Assembly (NCBI GenBank): GCA_021151685.1
Contig: JAGKWS010000041.1
Location: 1 to 56,277, forward strand
DNA length: 56,277 nt
From: Chitinophagaceae bacterium
Lineage (GTDB): Bacteria > Bacteroidota > Bacteroidia > Chitinophagales > Chitinophagaceae
Reading direction: 5' to 3'
The position numbers and the translations under genes were made by a program. Below the pieces are notes generated by a model, which saw nothing but the letters and a program-made list of their open reading frames with translations, was not told the DNA's origin and made no database searches. Shown piece after piece: positions 15,920-25,177 of this stretch; the stretch's first letter is position 1, and each line of letters starts with the position of its first letter.

Positions 15920-18900
15920 ATGACATTAACATTAAGACAACGCACGCTGATTACTCTGCTACTATTGATAAGTATATGTACAACACGGCAAACTTTTGCC
16001 CAGTGCCTTACATGGCTGAATGAAGGCAGTGCAGGTTTTTCGGCGGCTGGTGCGCAGTATACATCTATTGCTACAGACCCATCGGGCATACCATATATAG
16101 TATACATGGATGAGGGGGCAGGTAACAAGGCAACTGTCAAAAAAATGTCGGGCGGTGTATGGACAACCGTAGGCATTGCAGGTTTCACCCCTTCGCGTGC
16201 CGATTATACTTCTATAGCCATCTCTGCAACTGGTATACCGTATGTGGTGTACATGGATCAATCGGCATCGGACAAGGCATCTGTAATGAGATTTAATGGT
16301 TCTTCGTGGGTAAACGTTGGTGCAGTTGGTTTTACGCCCGGCAAGGCCGAAAACACTGTCATAGCTATTGATGCCTTTGGTACGCCTTATGTAGCCTTTA
16401 TAGATTGGGTAGCCTCTCGCCGGGTGTCTGTTATGAAGTATAATGGTGCCGAGTGGCAGGTAGTAGGTTCTTATGGCATTTCTGTGGCACAAACTGCTTA
16501 TATAGATTTAGCATTGAATAGTAGCGGCCTGCCTTCTGTAGCTTACAAAGACCTTGGCAATGGCGGCAAGGCCACTGTTCAGTCGTTCAATGGCACAGTA
16601 TGGGGCAGTGTAGGCACACCCGGGTTTTCGGCTGGTGTGGCCGACTATGTGTCGCTTGTTTTTGCCAACGATACGCCATTTATTGCCTATTCCGATGCCT
16701 CGGCAGGGCGTAAACTCACGGCCGCTAAACATAACGGGCTTACATGGACAGCTGCCGGTACGGCGGGCTTCAGTACAGGCCGTGCCGACAATGTAGCATT
16801 GGCTACAGATGCGGCAGGTGTACCCTATGTCAGTTATTCGGATAGTGCCAACGGATATAAGATGACTGTAGCCAGCTATAATGGTGCTGCATGGACTACT
16901 ACCGGTACAGGGGCATTTACAACAGACAGTACCAATTTCAACAGTATTGCCATAAGTCCAGCCAATAAAATATATGTAGCATTTGCCGATGGCAACACGG
17001 CCAACCGTGCCAGTGTTATGTCTTTTGACAATGGAATAGGCCCCTTATCGGGCAACAGGTTGCTTTGCCCCGGTACCAGCCAAACACTTTCCAACTTTCT
17101 GACGGGGGGTACATGGAGCAGCAGCAATGCCAGTATTGCCACCGTTGGTGCTACTGGTATTGTTACCGGTGTAGCAGCAGGTACAGCTATCATCAGCTAT
17201 ACAGCAACCGGTAGCTGCGGCGCAGTTACAGCCACAGCGGTTGTTACAGTAAATACCTATGTAGATGCAATAACGGGTAGCACACAGGTATGTACAGGTA
17301 TTGCTGCTACGTTTGCCAGTAGTACTACAGGCGGTACATGGAGCAGTAGCAATACTACTGTTGGCACCATAGGTGCCACATCGGGTGCATTTGCTCCACT
17401 GACTGTTGGCACCACTATCATTACCTATGCAGTAGCGGGCTATTGCAGCGATACGGCGTTGGTAACGGTATCCACTACCCCATCGGTCATTACCGGTGGC
17501 CTTACCGTATGTTCGGGTGCAGCGGCTACATTATCATCGGCGCCATCTGGCGGCACTTGGGTGTCGGCTACACCGGCTGTAGCCACCATTACAGCAGCGG
17601 GCGGCATAGTGAGTGCGCTTGTGGCTGGCACAACAATAATGACCTATACAGCGGTTGGTGGCTGCTACCGCACCACTGTGCTTACTGTAAATGCCACCCC
17701 ACCTGCTATTACGGGCACTACAGAGGTATGCGTATCTGGCAATACCCCACTGGCCAACCCGCTGGCTGGCGGCGTATGGACCAGCAGCAATACCGCAGTG
17801 GCCACAGTAGTATCGGCCAGTGGTGTAGTGGTAGGGGTTACACCCGGCACGGCACACATTACCTATACAGTGGCTGGCGGTTGCTACACCACTACTGTAG
17901 TAACAGTACAAATATTACCAAGTACCATTACCGGGCCATCATCGGTATGTGTGGGTAGTGTAGCCTCGCTTACCTGCACACCAACGGGCGGTACGTGGAG
18001 CAGTAGCAACACGGCAGTGGCCACCACCAGCGGTAGCTTAGTTACCGGGGTGTCTGTAGGTACTGCCAATATTACGTATCAGTTGGCATCGGGCTGTTCG
18101 CGTATACTCTTCTTTACCGTTACGGCACCACCCACAGCTATTTCGGGCACCACTACCGTATGCGAGGGCACCAGCTCTACCTTATCCAGCTTTCCTCCCG
18201 GTGGCACATGGTCGGCATCCAATGCCAATGTTACCGTAGGTGCATCTACAGGTATAGTGACGGGTGTTACTGTAGGCACTTCTATCATCAGCTATCAGTT
18301 GGGTACTGGTTGTTTTGTTACCACTACAGCCACTATCAACCCATCGCCTGCTGTTATTGCAGGGGCATCCAATGTGTGTGTTGGTATGTCTACAACACTC
18401 ACCAGTACTCCCACAGGTACGTGGTCGTCGTCTTCGCTTACCACGGCCACTGTGGGTAGCAGCACCGGCATTGTTACGGGTATAGCACCCGGTATCGTAA
18501 CCATATTTTACACCATTCCATCGGGCTGTTACCGTACCAAGGTGATGACAGTAAATGCCATGCCTACCCTGGCAGCAGTAGGCGGCCCCACCAGCGTATG
18601 TGTGGGCGATTCGGTATCGCTTACAGCAAGTATTGCGGGTGGGCTATGGAGTATCTCCACTGGTCGCGCGTTTGTGAGTGCAGCTGGCAAGATGCGGGGC
18701 ATTGCCAGTGGAGCCGATACTGTGTTATACAGCATCCCCACTGTGTGTGGGCTTATTGCAACCCGCTATCCTATTACAGTTAATGCCATACCATCTGCTG
18801 GCACACTGATAGGGCCAACTGAAGTGTGCCGGGGTAATACCATATCATTGTCATCTACAGTAACTGGTGGCACATGGCGTAGCAGCAATGTGGTTTTTGC

Positions 18901-19525
18901 GGGGGTGTCATCTGCCGGTGTGGTAACGGGTTATGTACCTGGTATGGTTACCATTTTCTACAGGGTATTTAATACGTGTGGTGCCGATACCGCTACCGCC
19001 GACATTACAATAACAACAGTGCCAGTGGTAGCTGCTACTACCGCATCGGCCGACTCGGTTTGTGTAACCGACACTGTGCGCCTGTACAATGCCACGGCTG
19101 GTGGTAGTTGGAGTAGTATTGATGCTTCGGTAGGCTCGGTAGATGCTTCGGGCCTTGTAACTGGCATAGGGTATGGGCCGGTTACTTTCCGTTATATAGT
19201 TACCAACGATTGTGGTGCCGATACGGCCAACTACACCATTTTTGTAAAGCGTGCATCAGACTGTCCTGTTAGCATTGGCAATATAGCTAAGGCTACTACT
19301 GCAGTTTACCCCAACCCTTGCCAGCAGTCTGTTACTATTACGTTGCCCGTGGCGGGCATTGCCCAAATAGTAGCTGCCGATGGCCGTATGGTGTATGCAT
19401 TGGTGCTGAAGAAGGGCGAAAACGCTGTAACATTACCCCAAACCATGAGTCCCGGCTTGTATACTGTGCGCCTGCAACTAACCGATGGCACGGTAACCAC
19501 CACCAAGCTGATAGTGACCATGTAA
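15920..19525 (+). CDS. Giant T9SS-secreted surface protein: seven-blade propeller plus ten Ig-like repeats
   Basis: The 1201-residue protein begins with a signal peptide ending QTFAQ. Residues about 33-370 are seven tandem units of about 48 residues, each with a G-x-x-GF start, an IPYVVYMD-like strand, a KATVM strand and a closing W (or its equivalent); seven such units suggest a beta-propeller. Residues about 375-1095 are ten Ig-like (BIG2-type) units of about 70-75 residues, each opening with VCxG or LCPG, containing GGTWSSSN and TGIVTGVxxGTxxIxY, and closing with a second Cys (SGC, GGC), a regular disulfide pattern. The last 80 residues (VYPNPCQQSVTI ... SPGLYTVRL ... TKLIVTM) are a type A T9SS sorting domain. 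It is therefore exported by type IX secretion and probably anchored at the surface, perhaps as an adhesin. No enzyme domain is seen. Confidence 0.9.
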   Translation: MTLTLRQRTLITLLLLISICTTRQTFAQCLTWLNEGSAGFSAAGAQYTSIATDPSGIPYIVYMDEGAGNKATVKKMSGGVWTTVGIAGFTPSRADYTSIAISATGIPYVVYMDQSASDKASVMRFNGSSWVNVGAVGFTPGKAENTVIAIDAFGTPYVAFIDWVASRRVSVMKYNGAEWQVVGSYGISVAQTAYIDLALNSSGLPSVAYKDLGNGGKATVQSFNGTVWGSVGTPGFSAGVADYVSLVFANDTPFIAYSDASAGRKLTAAKHNGLTWTAAGTAGFSTGRADNVALATDAAGVPYVSYSDSANGYKMTVASYNGAAWTTTGTGAFTTDSTNFNSIAISPANKIYVAFADGNTANRASVMSFDNGIGPLSGNRLLCPGTSQTLSNFLTGGTWSSSNASIATVGATGIVTGVAAGTAIISYTATGSCGAVTATAVVTVNTYVDAITGSTQVCTGIAATFASSTTGGTWSSSNTTVGTIGATSGAFAPLTVGTTIITYAVAGYCSDTALVTVSTTPSVITGGLTVCSGAAATLSSAPSGGTWVSATPAVATITAAGGIVSALVAGTTIMTYTAVGGCYRTTVLTVNATPPAITGTTEVCVSGNTPLANPLAGGVWTSSNTAVATVVSASGVVVGVTPGTAHITYTVAGGCYTTTVVTVQILPSTITGPSSVCVGSVASLTCTPTGGTWSSSNTAVATTSGSLVTGVSVGTANITYQLASGCSRILFFTVTAPPTAISGTTTVCEGTSSTLSSFPPGGTWSASNANVTVGASTGIVTGVTVGTSIISYQLGTGCFVTTTATINPSPAVIAGASNVCVGMSTTLTSTPTGTWSSSSLTTATVGSSTGIVTGIAPGIVTIFYTIPSGCYRTKVMTVNAMPTLAAVGGPTSVCVGDSVSLTASIAGGLWSISTGRAFVSAAGKMRGIASGADTVLYSIPTVCGLIATRYPITVNAIPSAGTLIGPTEVCRGNTISLSSTVTGGTWRSSNVVFAGVSSAGVVTGYVPGMVTIFYRVFNTCGADTATADITITTVPVVAATTASADSVCVTDTVRLYNATAGGSWSSIDASVGSVDASGLVTGIGYGPVTFRYIVTNDCGADTANYTIFVKRASDCPVSIGNIAKATTAVYPNPCQQSVTITLPVAGIAQIVAADGRMVYALVLKKGENAVTLPQTMSPGLYTVRLQLTDGTVTTTKLIVTM

Positions 19526-19581
19526 ACCGGCAAAAGGCCACAATGTAGTGAAGTGCATTATTAATGCCACTGAAATTGTGG

Positions 19582-19589
19582 TATCTTTG
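19582..19589 (+). promoter_or_regulatory. -7 box (TATCTTTG) for the TPR membrane protein
   Basis: Exact TAnnTTTG followed by CG, 17 bases before the ATG at 19607. It shows the TPR gene is transcribed separately from the giant protein. Confidence 0.55.
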
Positions 19590-19606
19590 CGCCCCAATCT
19601 AAACAA

Positions 19607-20257
19607 ATGAACATTCGTAAGATATTTGTATTTTATCGGCTGCCTATTGCGGCAGTGTTAATTGCCCTTGGTTTTCTGATAGGCTTCAAGGTGACATGGT
19701 GGATAGCATGGATTCCTTTTCTGGCTTCGGCACTGATGATTACGGCCTATTTCTTGCTTGGGCCTATGACACTGATACAGGGCTATGTGGAAAGTGGCGA
19801 TATGGACAGTGTAGAGAAGCTATTGAAGATGGTGAAATACCCCAACCTGCTGTACAAGCCAATACGCTCTACTTACTACATGTTGCAGGCTAACATATCG
19901 ACTATGGGCGAAGATTTGGATAAGGCAGAGGCTCAACTGCGTAAAAGCCTGGAAACTGGTATGCCGGAAAAAGAGTATGAGGGTGGTGCCTACCTACAAC
20001 TGGCCGCTATTGCTCAGAAGAAGGGTAATATGAAAGAGGCTTATGAGCATCTGAAACACTCTATAAAGCTGGGTTTGCCCGACAAAGATCATGAGGCAAT
20101 GGCTTATCTGCAATTGTCTGGTATAGCCGCGCAGCGTCGCGATTTCCGAAACTGCAAGGTATATTTTGCTAAGGCAAAAGCCTGCAAGCCTACCAACCCG
20201 CAAGTGGTAGACCAGATAAAAGAGATGACCAAGTATATGGCCCGCATACCGGGTTAA
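19607..20257 (+). CDS. Membrane-anchored TPR protein, function unknown
   Basis: The 216-residue protein has two adjacent membrane helices near the N-terminus (about 10-28 and 32-53: LPIAAVLIALGFLIGF and WIAWIPFLASALMITAYF) and then about three TPR-like helical pairs (LEKAEAQ-like LDKAEAQLRKSLE; GNMKEAYEHLKHSI; RDFRNCKVYFAKA). The repeats probably face the cytoplasm and bind a partner protein. I do not recognise a named family. It has its own -7 box and a canonical terminator, so it is a single-gene transcript. Confidence 0.8.
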   Translation: MNIRKIFVFYRLPIAAVLIALGFLIGFKVTWWIAWIPFLASALMITAYFLLGPMTLIQGYVESGDMDSVEKLLKMVKYPNLLYKPIRSTYYMLQANISTMGEDLDKAEAQLRKSLETGMPEKEYEGGAYLQLAAIAQKKGNMKEAYEHLKHSIKLGLPDKDHEAMAYLQLSGIAAQRRDFRNCKVYFAKAKACKPTNPQVVDQIKEMTKYMARIPG

Positions 20258-20286
20258 ATATATACTGCACCAATAAAACACATTTC

Positions 20287-20315
20287 ACTGCCGGTCTTGT
20301 ACCGGCAGTTTTTTA
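20287..20315 (+). terminator. Rho-independent terminator of the TPR gene
   Basis: 9-bp stem ACTGCCGGT / ACCGGCAGT, five-base loop, followed by six T, 30 bases after the stop. Confidence 0.9.
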
Positions 20316-20436
20316 TTATGGCACCTTATGCATTAGTATAACTACAATGATGTATCAGACCCTGTTAAGAAAAAAACATTACACTGGCATAGGGGTATCG
20401 TAAAATTGAGTTGTCTTCTTCTTGTAAACAGCAAAA

Positions 20437-21612
20437 ATGATGACTTACCAATCAATTATAGCAGCCATTACCATTACGGCTACATCGCTTACCGCTACAG
20501 CACAAGACTCCACCATTCGCCGCAGCAATGCCCACATAGGATTCACCTACCCGCTCAGTACCAATGGTGTAGCCGCACCATATTACAGCAATTTATTCTC
20601 AGTGCATGCATTGGCCGGAGTGTCGCGCAGCGAAGAGGCATTCTGCGCATCGGGTGTGGCCAGTGTGGTTACCGATAGTGTTAGGGGAATGATAGCCAGT
20701 GGTGTAGTGAATGTGATTGGCGGCAATGCCCGTGGATTGCAGGCCGCAGGTGTAGTAAACTACACCGCTCACAAAACAACCGGTATGCAGGCAGCAGGAT
20801 TTCTGAACGTAGCTGGTGATGTAAGCGGTATGCAGGCGGCAGGGTTTGCCAATGTGGCTACCGGAGAAGTAAACGGACTGCAAGCCTCAGGATTTCTGAA
20901 CATAGCCGATAGTGCCAATACACAAATTGCCGGCTACATCAATCTGGCCGAAAAAGCCCATGCACAGGTATCTGGCTTCATTAACATAGCCGAAAATGTA
21001 GACGGAGCCCAGATTGCAGGGTTTGTAAATGTGGCCAAGAAAGTGAAGGGTGTACAAATAGCGGGCCTTATTAATATTGCCGACAGTAGCGATTGCCCCA
21101 TTGGGCTCATCAATATCATTAAGAATGGCGAGATGGCCATTGGTACTGCTATGAATGAAACCGGGACTACCCTATTCACGTTCCGCTCTGGTGGGCGCAA
21201 GTTGTACGGCATAGTAGGTGCCGGGGGCAATTTTACCAAGGGTTACCGCGCCTATGCACTGCAAAGCGGCTTGGGTATGCATATACCAGTTACAAAGGCG
21301 TTCCGCTTTAATGCAGAAGTAACGGTAACGTCTTTGTCTGACAGGTGGTGGCATACAGACATACGCTCTGGAGTTAAGATTATGCCTTCCATTCGTGTAG
21401 GTTGCGTAGAGTTCTTTGCCGGTCCATCATTCAGCTATACAGGTAGTAACGACTTGCAAGGGGTGGGCCGAGTAGGTTATAGTTTGTGGCGTTACGACAG
21501 CCGTTACTACTCGCACGATTTCTCGATAGGCGCCGAAGGTGGGATACAGTTCCATTTAGATAGCCGTAAAATGATGAAGAAACTAATTTCAGAAAAAAAT
21601 TCTGCCAACTAA
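20437..21612 (+). CDS. Secreted LA_2272-type surface-repeat protein
   Basis: The 391-residue protein has a signal peptide (MMTYQSIIAAITITATSLTATAQ) and, between about residues 75 and 225, at least eight short repeats of the form GxQxAGFxNVA separated by 8-10 residues (GMQAAGFLNVAG, GLQASGFLNIAD, GAQIAGFVNVAK, GVQIAGLINIAD). This matches my memory of the LA_2272 surface-repeat family first named in Leptospira and widespread in Bacteroidota; it should form a regular beta structure. The remaining 160 residues (GAGGNFTKGYRAYALQSG; FFAGPSFSYTG) look like outer-membrane beta strands, so the whole protein may sit in the outer membrane. Function is unknown. It lies first in a surface-protein run with a DUF2807 lipoprotein and a TonB-dependent receptor. 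Confidence 0.75.
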   Translation: MMTYQSIIAAITITATSLTATAQDSTIRRSNAHIGFTYPLSTNGVAAPYYSNLFSVHALAGVSRSEEAFCASGVASVVTDSVRGMIASGVVNVIGGNARGLQAAGVVNYTAHKTTGMQAAGFLNVAGDVSGMQAAGFANVATGEVNGLQASGFLNIADSANTQIAGYINLAEKAHAQVSGFINIAENVDGAQIAGFVNVAKKVKGVQIAGLINIADSSDCPIGLINIIKNGEMAIGTAMNETGTTLFTFRSGGRKLYGIVGAGGNFTKGYRAYALQSGLGMHIPVTKAFRFNAEVTVTSLSDRWWHTDIRSGVKIMPSIRVGCVEFFAGPSFSYTGSNDLQGVGRVGYSLWRYDSRYYSHDFSIGAEGGIQFHLDSRKMMKKLISEKNSAN

Positions 21613-21662
21613 TAGGGGTAAACAGGAAGACAGTTGTCTTTATAATGCAAGCATACAAAATC

Positions 21663-21691
21663 AGTAAATAATCAAATAATCAAATAATCAA
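21663..21691. repeat. Short tandem repeat (aaataatc x3) before the DUF2807 gene
   Basis: The eight-base unit is repeated three times just upstream of the DUF2807 lipoprotein ATG at 21718. It may be simple AT-rich leader sequence, or a length-variable spacer. Confidence 0.6.
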
Positions 21692-21717
21692 TTCAATTAC
21701 TCACAAAACACAAAACA

Positions 21718-22434
21718 ATGAAAAACAACGTATTAACCACTATCGCAGCAGCAACAATTGTTATGGCATTTCCTTCTTGCCGCAAAACTCTGGTAGACGG
21801 ACCATCGGTAACACGCACCTATAATGTAACGGGATTCAATGGTGTAAATGAAAGTATAGATGCCGAAGTACACTATACGCAAGACAAAAACTACAAGCTG
21901 GAGATATATGCCCAGAGCGATATACAAAACGATATTGAAACACCGGTTGTAGATGGTGAACTTCGTTTGCAATTCCGCAAGTTTACCAATTGGACCCGTC
22001 ATAACAAGGTGATTGTATATATATCATCGCCCGATGTAAAATCTTTGGGGGTAAATGGCTCGGGTAGTGTTCACGTAGCTGCACCTATTCAATCGAACAA
22101 TTTGAAACTGAAGGTAAATGGTTCTGGCAGTATAAATGTAAACTCATTTGAAGGGCAGAGCATTACCGGCGATATAAGTGGCAGCGGACGCATAACCGTA
22201 AGTGGCGGTACCACTACCACCAGCGACCTGCGGATAAGTGGTAGCGGAGACATAGATATGCTGGGGCTGTATGCACAAAATGTGAACGCACAAATAAGCG
22301 GCAGCGGCACCACGACTGTTAATGTATCTAACTCGTTGGATGTGCGCATCAGTGGTAGTGGCAAGGTCTATTATCGTGGCACGCCTTCAGTATACACCAA
22401 TATTTCTGGCTCTGGCAAGGTGAGCAAAATCTAA
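21718..22434 (+). CDS. DUF2807 (head GIN domain) lipoprotein
   Basis: The 238-residue protein starts with a lipoprotein signal (MKNNVLTTIAAATIVMAFPS followed by the lipid-accepting Cys at 21). The mature protein is a right-handed beta-helix of the DUF2807 type, shown by repeated turns with GSGS (VNGSGSVHV, VNGSGSINV, ISGSGRITV, ISGSGDIDM, ISGSGTTTV, ISGSGKVYY, ISGSGKVSK). The usual FNGVNESIDAEVHYTQ entry of this family is present. Such proteins sit in the periplasm or outer membrane of Bacteroidota; the role is not known. It is followed by its own terminator, so it is transcribed apart from the receptor behind it. Confidence 0.9.
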   Translation: MKNNVLTTIAAATIVMAFPSCRKTLVDGPSVTRTYNVTGFNGVNESIDAEVHYTQDKNYKLEIYAQSDIQNDIETPVVDGELRLQFRKFTNWTRHNKVIVYISSPDVKSLGVNGSGSVHVAAPIQSNNLKLKVNGSGSINVNSFEGQSITGDISGSGRITVSGGTTTTSDLRISGSGDIDMLGLYAQNVNAQISGSGTTTVNVSNSLDVRISGSGKVYYRGTPSVYTNISGSGKVSKI

Positions 22435-22494
22435 GTCAATATCCTTCAGTGGCATTTTCCCTACCTATCGGCACACACACGCAATAATCTATAC

Positions 22495-22529
22495 ATGGCC
22501 CGGCCATCCTCTCTTGCCGGGCCATTTTT
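22495..22529 (+). terminator. Rho-independent terminator of the DUF2807 gene
   Basis: 10-bp stem ATGGCCCGGC / GCCGGGCCAT, 11-base loop, then four further T; 60 bases after the stop. Confidence 0.88.
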
Positions 22530-22558
22530 ACAACCATTCACATAATTAAATACAATAA

Positions 22559-22581
22559 TGTATTGACCAAAAGCCAATACA
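22559..22581. promoter_or_regulatory. Inverted repeat upstream of the TonB-dependent receptor
   Basis: TGTATTG and CAATACA, 7-bp arms nine bases apart, 34 bases before the ATG. It could be an operator, but a chance AT-rich match is equally possible; no -7 box is seen here. Confidence 0.25.
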
Positions 22582-22615
22582 ATAGGGGAAACCCATGTCT
22601 TAAAAATCACACATC

Positions 22616-24988
22616 ATGTACACATTCCGACAAATAATCCTGACTTTGATAACACTGCTGAGTGCTTTGCAGTTATCGGCACAAAAGGTGCAAAATATTA
22701 CCGGTAAAATAATAGATGAAGCATCGCGCCAGCCACTTACCGGTGCGGTAATACAACTAACAGACGTAAAAAACATGGGTGCCGTATCGGATGCAGATGG
22801 CAACTTTACATTGATCGCAGTACCACTTGGTCGGCAGACGCTTAAAGTATCCTATACAGGCTATGAAGAGCGCACTGTGAACGATGTACTGGTAACGGCA
22901 GGCAAGGAAGTACACCTCACCATTGCATTGCAGGAAGCACTTCATCAACTGGACTCGGTGAAGGTGACCTACAGCAAGGCCAAAGACAAAACCCGTACCA
23001 ATAACGAGATGATACAGGTGAGCGCACGCTCGTTTAATGTAGATGAAACCAAGCGATATGCCGGTGCTTTGGGCGACCCCTCGCGTATGGCGGCCAACTT
23101 TGCCGGTGTGGTGTCGGGTAATGATGCCCGCAACGACATTGTGGTAAGGGGCAACTCGCCCAATGGTATGCTGTGGCAACTGGAAGGGCTGAATATACCC
23201 AACCCTAACCACTATGGTGCGTTGGGTAGTACCGGAGGCCCGGTAAGTATGCTGAATAACAACAACATAGACAAATCGGACTTTCTGACCAGTGCTTTCC
23301 CTGCCCAATATGGCAATGCTGTGGCTGGTGTCTTTGACATGAAGCTGCGCGATGGCAACAGGAACAAAAAAGAGTTTGTGGCGCAGATTGGCTTCAATGG
23401 TTTTGAGCTGGGTGCCGAGGGGCCACTGGGCAATAAGAAAAACACCAGCTATGTGCTGAACTATCGCTACTCTACCCTTGGTGCATTTCAGAAACTGGGT
23501 ATCAACTTTGGTACCGGCTCTGCTGTGCCACAGTATCAGGATCTGAACTATAAAGTAGTATCTGATGTGACTAAAAAAGACCGTGTTACCTTCTTTGGAG
23601 TATCGGGCAATAGCCGCATCAATTTTCTGGGCAGTGAGATAGATACCTCTAAAACAGAACTGTATGGTGGCAACCCCGACTTTGATGAACGTAATAAATT
23701 TGGTATGTCTGTTACCGGTGCATCGTGGGAGCGTCGTCTGTCGGACAAAACAACCTCTAAACTTACACTGGGCTATGCCTATACCTTGCAGCAATACAAT
23801 ATGGATTCGCTGAGTACGGCCGACAGGCGCGCCATTCCCTATGCCAATGGAAAGTTTACCACCACCAAACTATCGGGTGTATGGTCGCTGACGCATAAGT
23901 GGAATGCACGCAACAATATGCAGGCAGGTGTTGTGTACGACCAGTTGAGCTTTGATTTGGTGAACAAAGATTTTTTGACAAACGGTACCGAGCGTGTGTA
24001 TATAGACCGTACAGGTAGTTACGGTTTGGCGCAAGGTTATGCGCTTTGGAAACACCGTTTCAGCAATCATTTGTCGGGCGTGGCCGGTGTACATGGCCAA
24101 TACCTGACACTGAATAACAGTATAGCCGCAGAACCACGCGCCAGTGTGCGCTACACTTTTGGTCGGCAGGCACTGGGCCTTGGTTATGGCTTACACCATC
24201 AGGCACAAAATGTATATACCTACTATGTAGAGACTGCCGGGCCCAATGGTGTAATGAACACCAACAAAGACCTCGGGTTCACCCGCAGCCACCATTCGGT
24301 ACTTACCTACGACTGGAACATTAATGAACATATGCGCCTGAAAGCAGAAGCCTATTACCAGATATTGGGCAATGTGCCGGTAGAGCAGAGATTAACCTCG
24401 TTTTCTATCCTCAACTCTGGCTACGATTTTGGGGTGACGGATGTAGATAGTCTGGTAAATAAGGGGTCTGGCAGAAACTATGGTACTGAAGTGACACTGG
24501 AGCGTTTCTTCGATAAGGGCTATTATTTTCTGGCAACCGGTTCTTTCTTCTCTTCGAAATACAAGGGTAGCGATGGTGTGGAACGTAATACGGCCTTCAA
24601 CACTGGTTATGTGCTGAATGCGTTGGCTGGTAAGGAATTCAAAGTAGGTAAAAAGGGTAATATAATGGCACTAAACCTGAAGGTGACCCATGTAGGCGGG
24701 CGGTATGCTACCCCGATAGATATGCAGCAATCGCAAGCACAAGGCAAGGCAGTGTATATGGAGGACAAAGCGTTCTCCCTGCAACAATCAGCCTACTTCC
24801 GTACAGACCTCAGAGTATCTTACCGCAAAGAGTATAAGAAAAGCACGCTGGAAATGGCCGTAGATTTTCAGAACCTGACCAATCATCAGAACGTATTCCT
24901 GAACTACTACGATGCTAAAAATGCGAAAATGGTTACTGTGTATCAGCAGAGCTTTTTCCCTGTACCTACATTACGATACACTTTCTAA
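22616..24988 (+). CDS. TonB-dependent outer-membrane receptor (carboxypeptidase-regulatory-like domain, plug, barrel)
   Basis: The 790-residue protein has a signal peptide (MYTFRQIILTLITLLSALQL), then a carboxypeptidase-regulatory-like domain (about 26-110: ITGKIIDEASRQPLTGAVIQ ... VSYTGYEERTV), a plug domain (about 135-235: NDIVVRGNSPNGMLWQLEGL, the usual IRG...DG position) and a long beta-barrel ending in LRYTF. Receptors of this build import a bulky ligand across the outer membrane using TonB energy. There is no SusD partner and the length is shorter than SusC proteins, so it is not a classical glycan-uptake pair; a siderophore, peptide or unknown ligand is possible. No iron-type regulator box was recognised. 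Confidence 0.9.
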   Translation: MYTFRQIILTLITLLSALQLSAQKVQNITGKIIDEASRQPLTGAVIQLTDVKNMGAVSDADGNFTLIAVPLGRQTLKVSYTGYEERTVNDVLVTAGKEVHLTIALQEALHQLDSVKVTYSKAKDKTRTNNEMIQVSARSFNVDETKRYAGALGDPSRMAANFAGVVSGNDARNDIVVRGNSPNGMLWQLEGLNIPNPNHYGALGSTGGPVSMLNNNNIDKSDFLTSAFPAQYGNAVAGVFDMKLRDGNRNKKEFVAQIGFNGFELGAEGPLGNKKNTSYVLNYRYSTLGAFQKLGINFGTGSAVPQYQDLNYKVVSDVTKKDRVTFFGVSGNSRINFLGSEIDTSKTELYGGNPDFDERNKFGMSVTGASWERRLSDKTTSKLTLGYAYTLQQYNMDSLSTADRRAIPYANGKFTTTKLSGVWSLTHKWNARNNMQAGVVYDQLSFDLVNKDFLTNGTERVYIDRTGSYGLAQGYALWKHRFSNHLSGVAGVHGQYLTLNNSIAAEPRASVRYTFGRQALGLGYGLHHQAQNVYTYYVETAGPNGVMNTNKDLGFTRSHHSVLTYDWNINEHMRLKAEAYYQILGNVPVEQRLTSFSILNSGYDFGVTDVDSLVNKGSGRNYGTEVTLERFFDKGYYFLATGSFFSSKYKGSDGVERNTAFNTGYVLNALAGKEFKVGKKGNIMALNLKVTHVGGRYATPIDMQQSQAQGKAVYMEDKAFSLQQSAYFRTDLRVSYRKEYKKSTLEMAVDFQNLTNHQNVFLNYYDAKNAKMVTVYQQSFFPVPTLRYTF

Positions 24989-25015
24989 AGAGAGCATTTA
25001 TAAAATATGAGTGTT

Positions 25016-25064
25016 GAGTGAGTACCCGTATCCACCTGATGTGTGGTGCGGGGCTCGCTCTTTC
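25016..25064 (+). terminator. Terminator hairpin of the TonB-dependent receptor
   Basis: Left arm GAGTGAGTACCCG (25016-25028) pairs with CGGGGCTCGCTC (25049-25060), with one bulged A and two G-T pairs, followed by TTTCTAC. Confidence 0.65.
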
Positions 25065-25177
25065 TACAAAAAGGATATGCGATGGTTGGTGTCAAACTTG
25101 TACTAAGGCTTGTGCGCCTATATGCCGGTGTATGTATCTACACAGTGCGCAGTTTATGGAGAACTATATTGTAACGG

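Noticed and set aside
17443..17958. Out-of-frame ORF of 171 codons in the Ig-repeat region
   Set aside because: Its Cys/Tyr/His-rich repetitive translation is a by-product of the repeated coding sequence in the true frame.
18000..19000. Possible DNA-level tandem repeat or CRISPR-like array
   Set aside because: The repetition follows protein repeats of about 70 codons with variable sequence; no short identical repeats with unique spacers.
22757..23794. Minus-strand ORF of 345 codons opposite the TonB receptor
   Set aside because: The plus frame has signal peptide, plug and barrel features; the antisense product is featureless and has no promoter.
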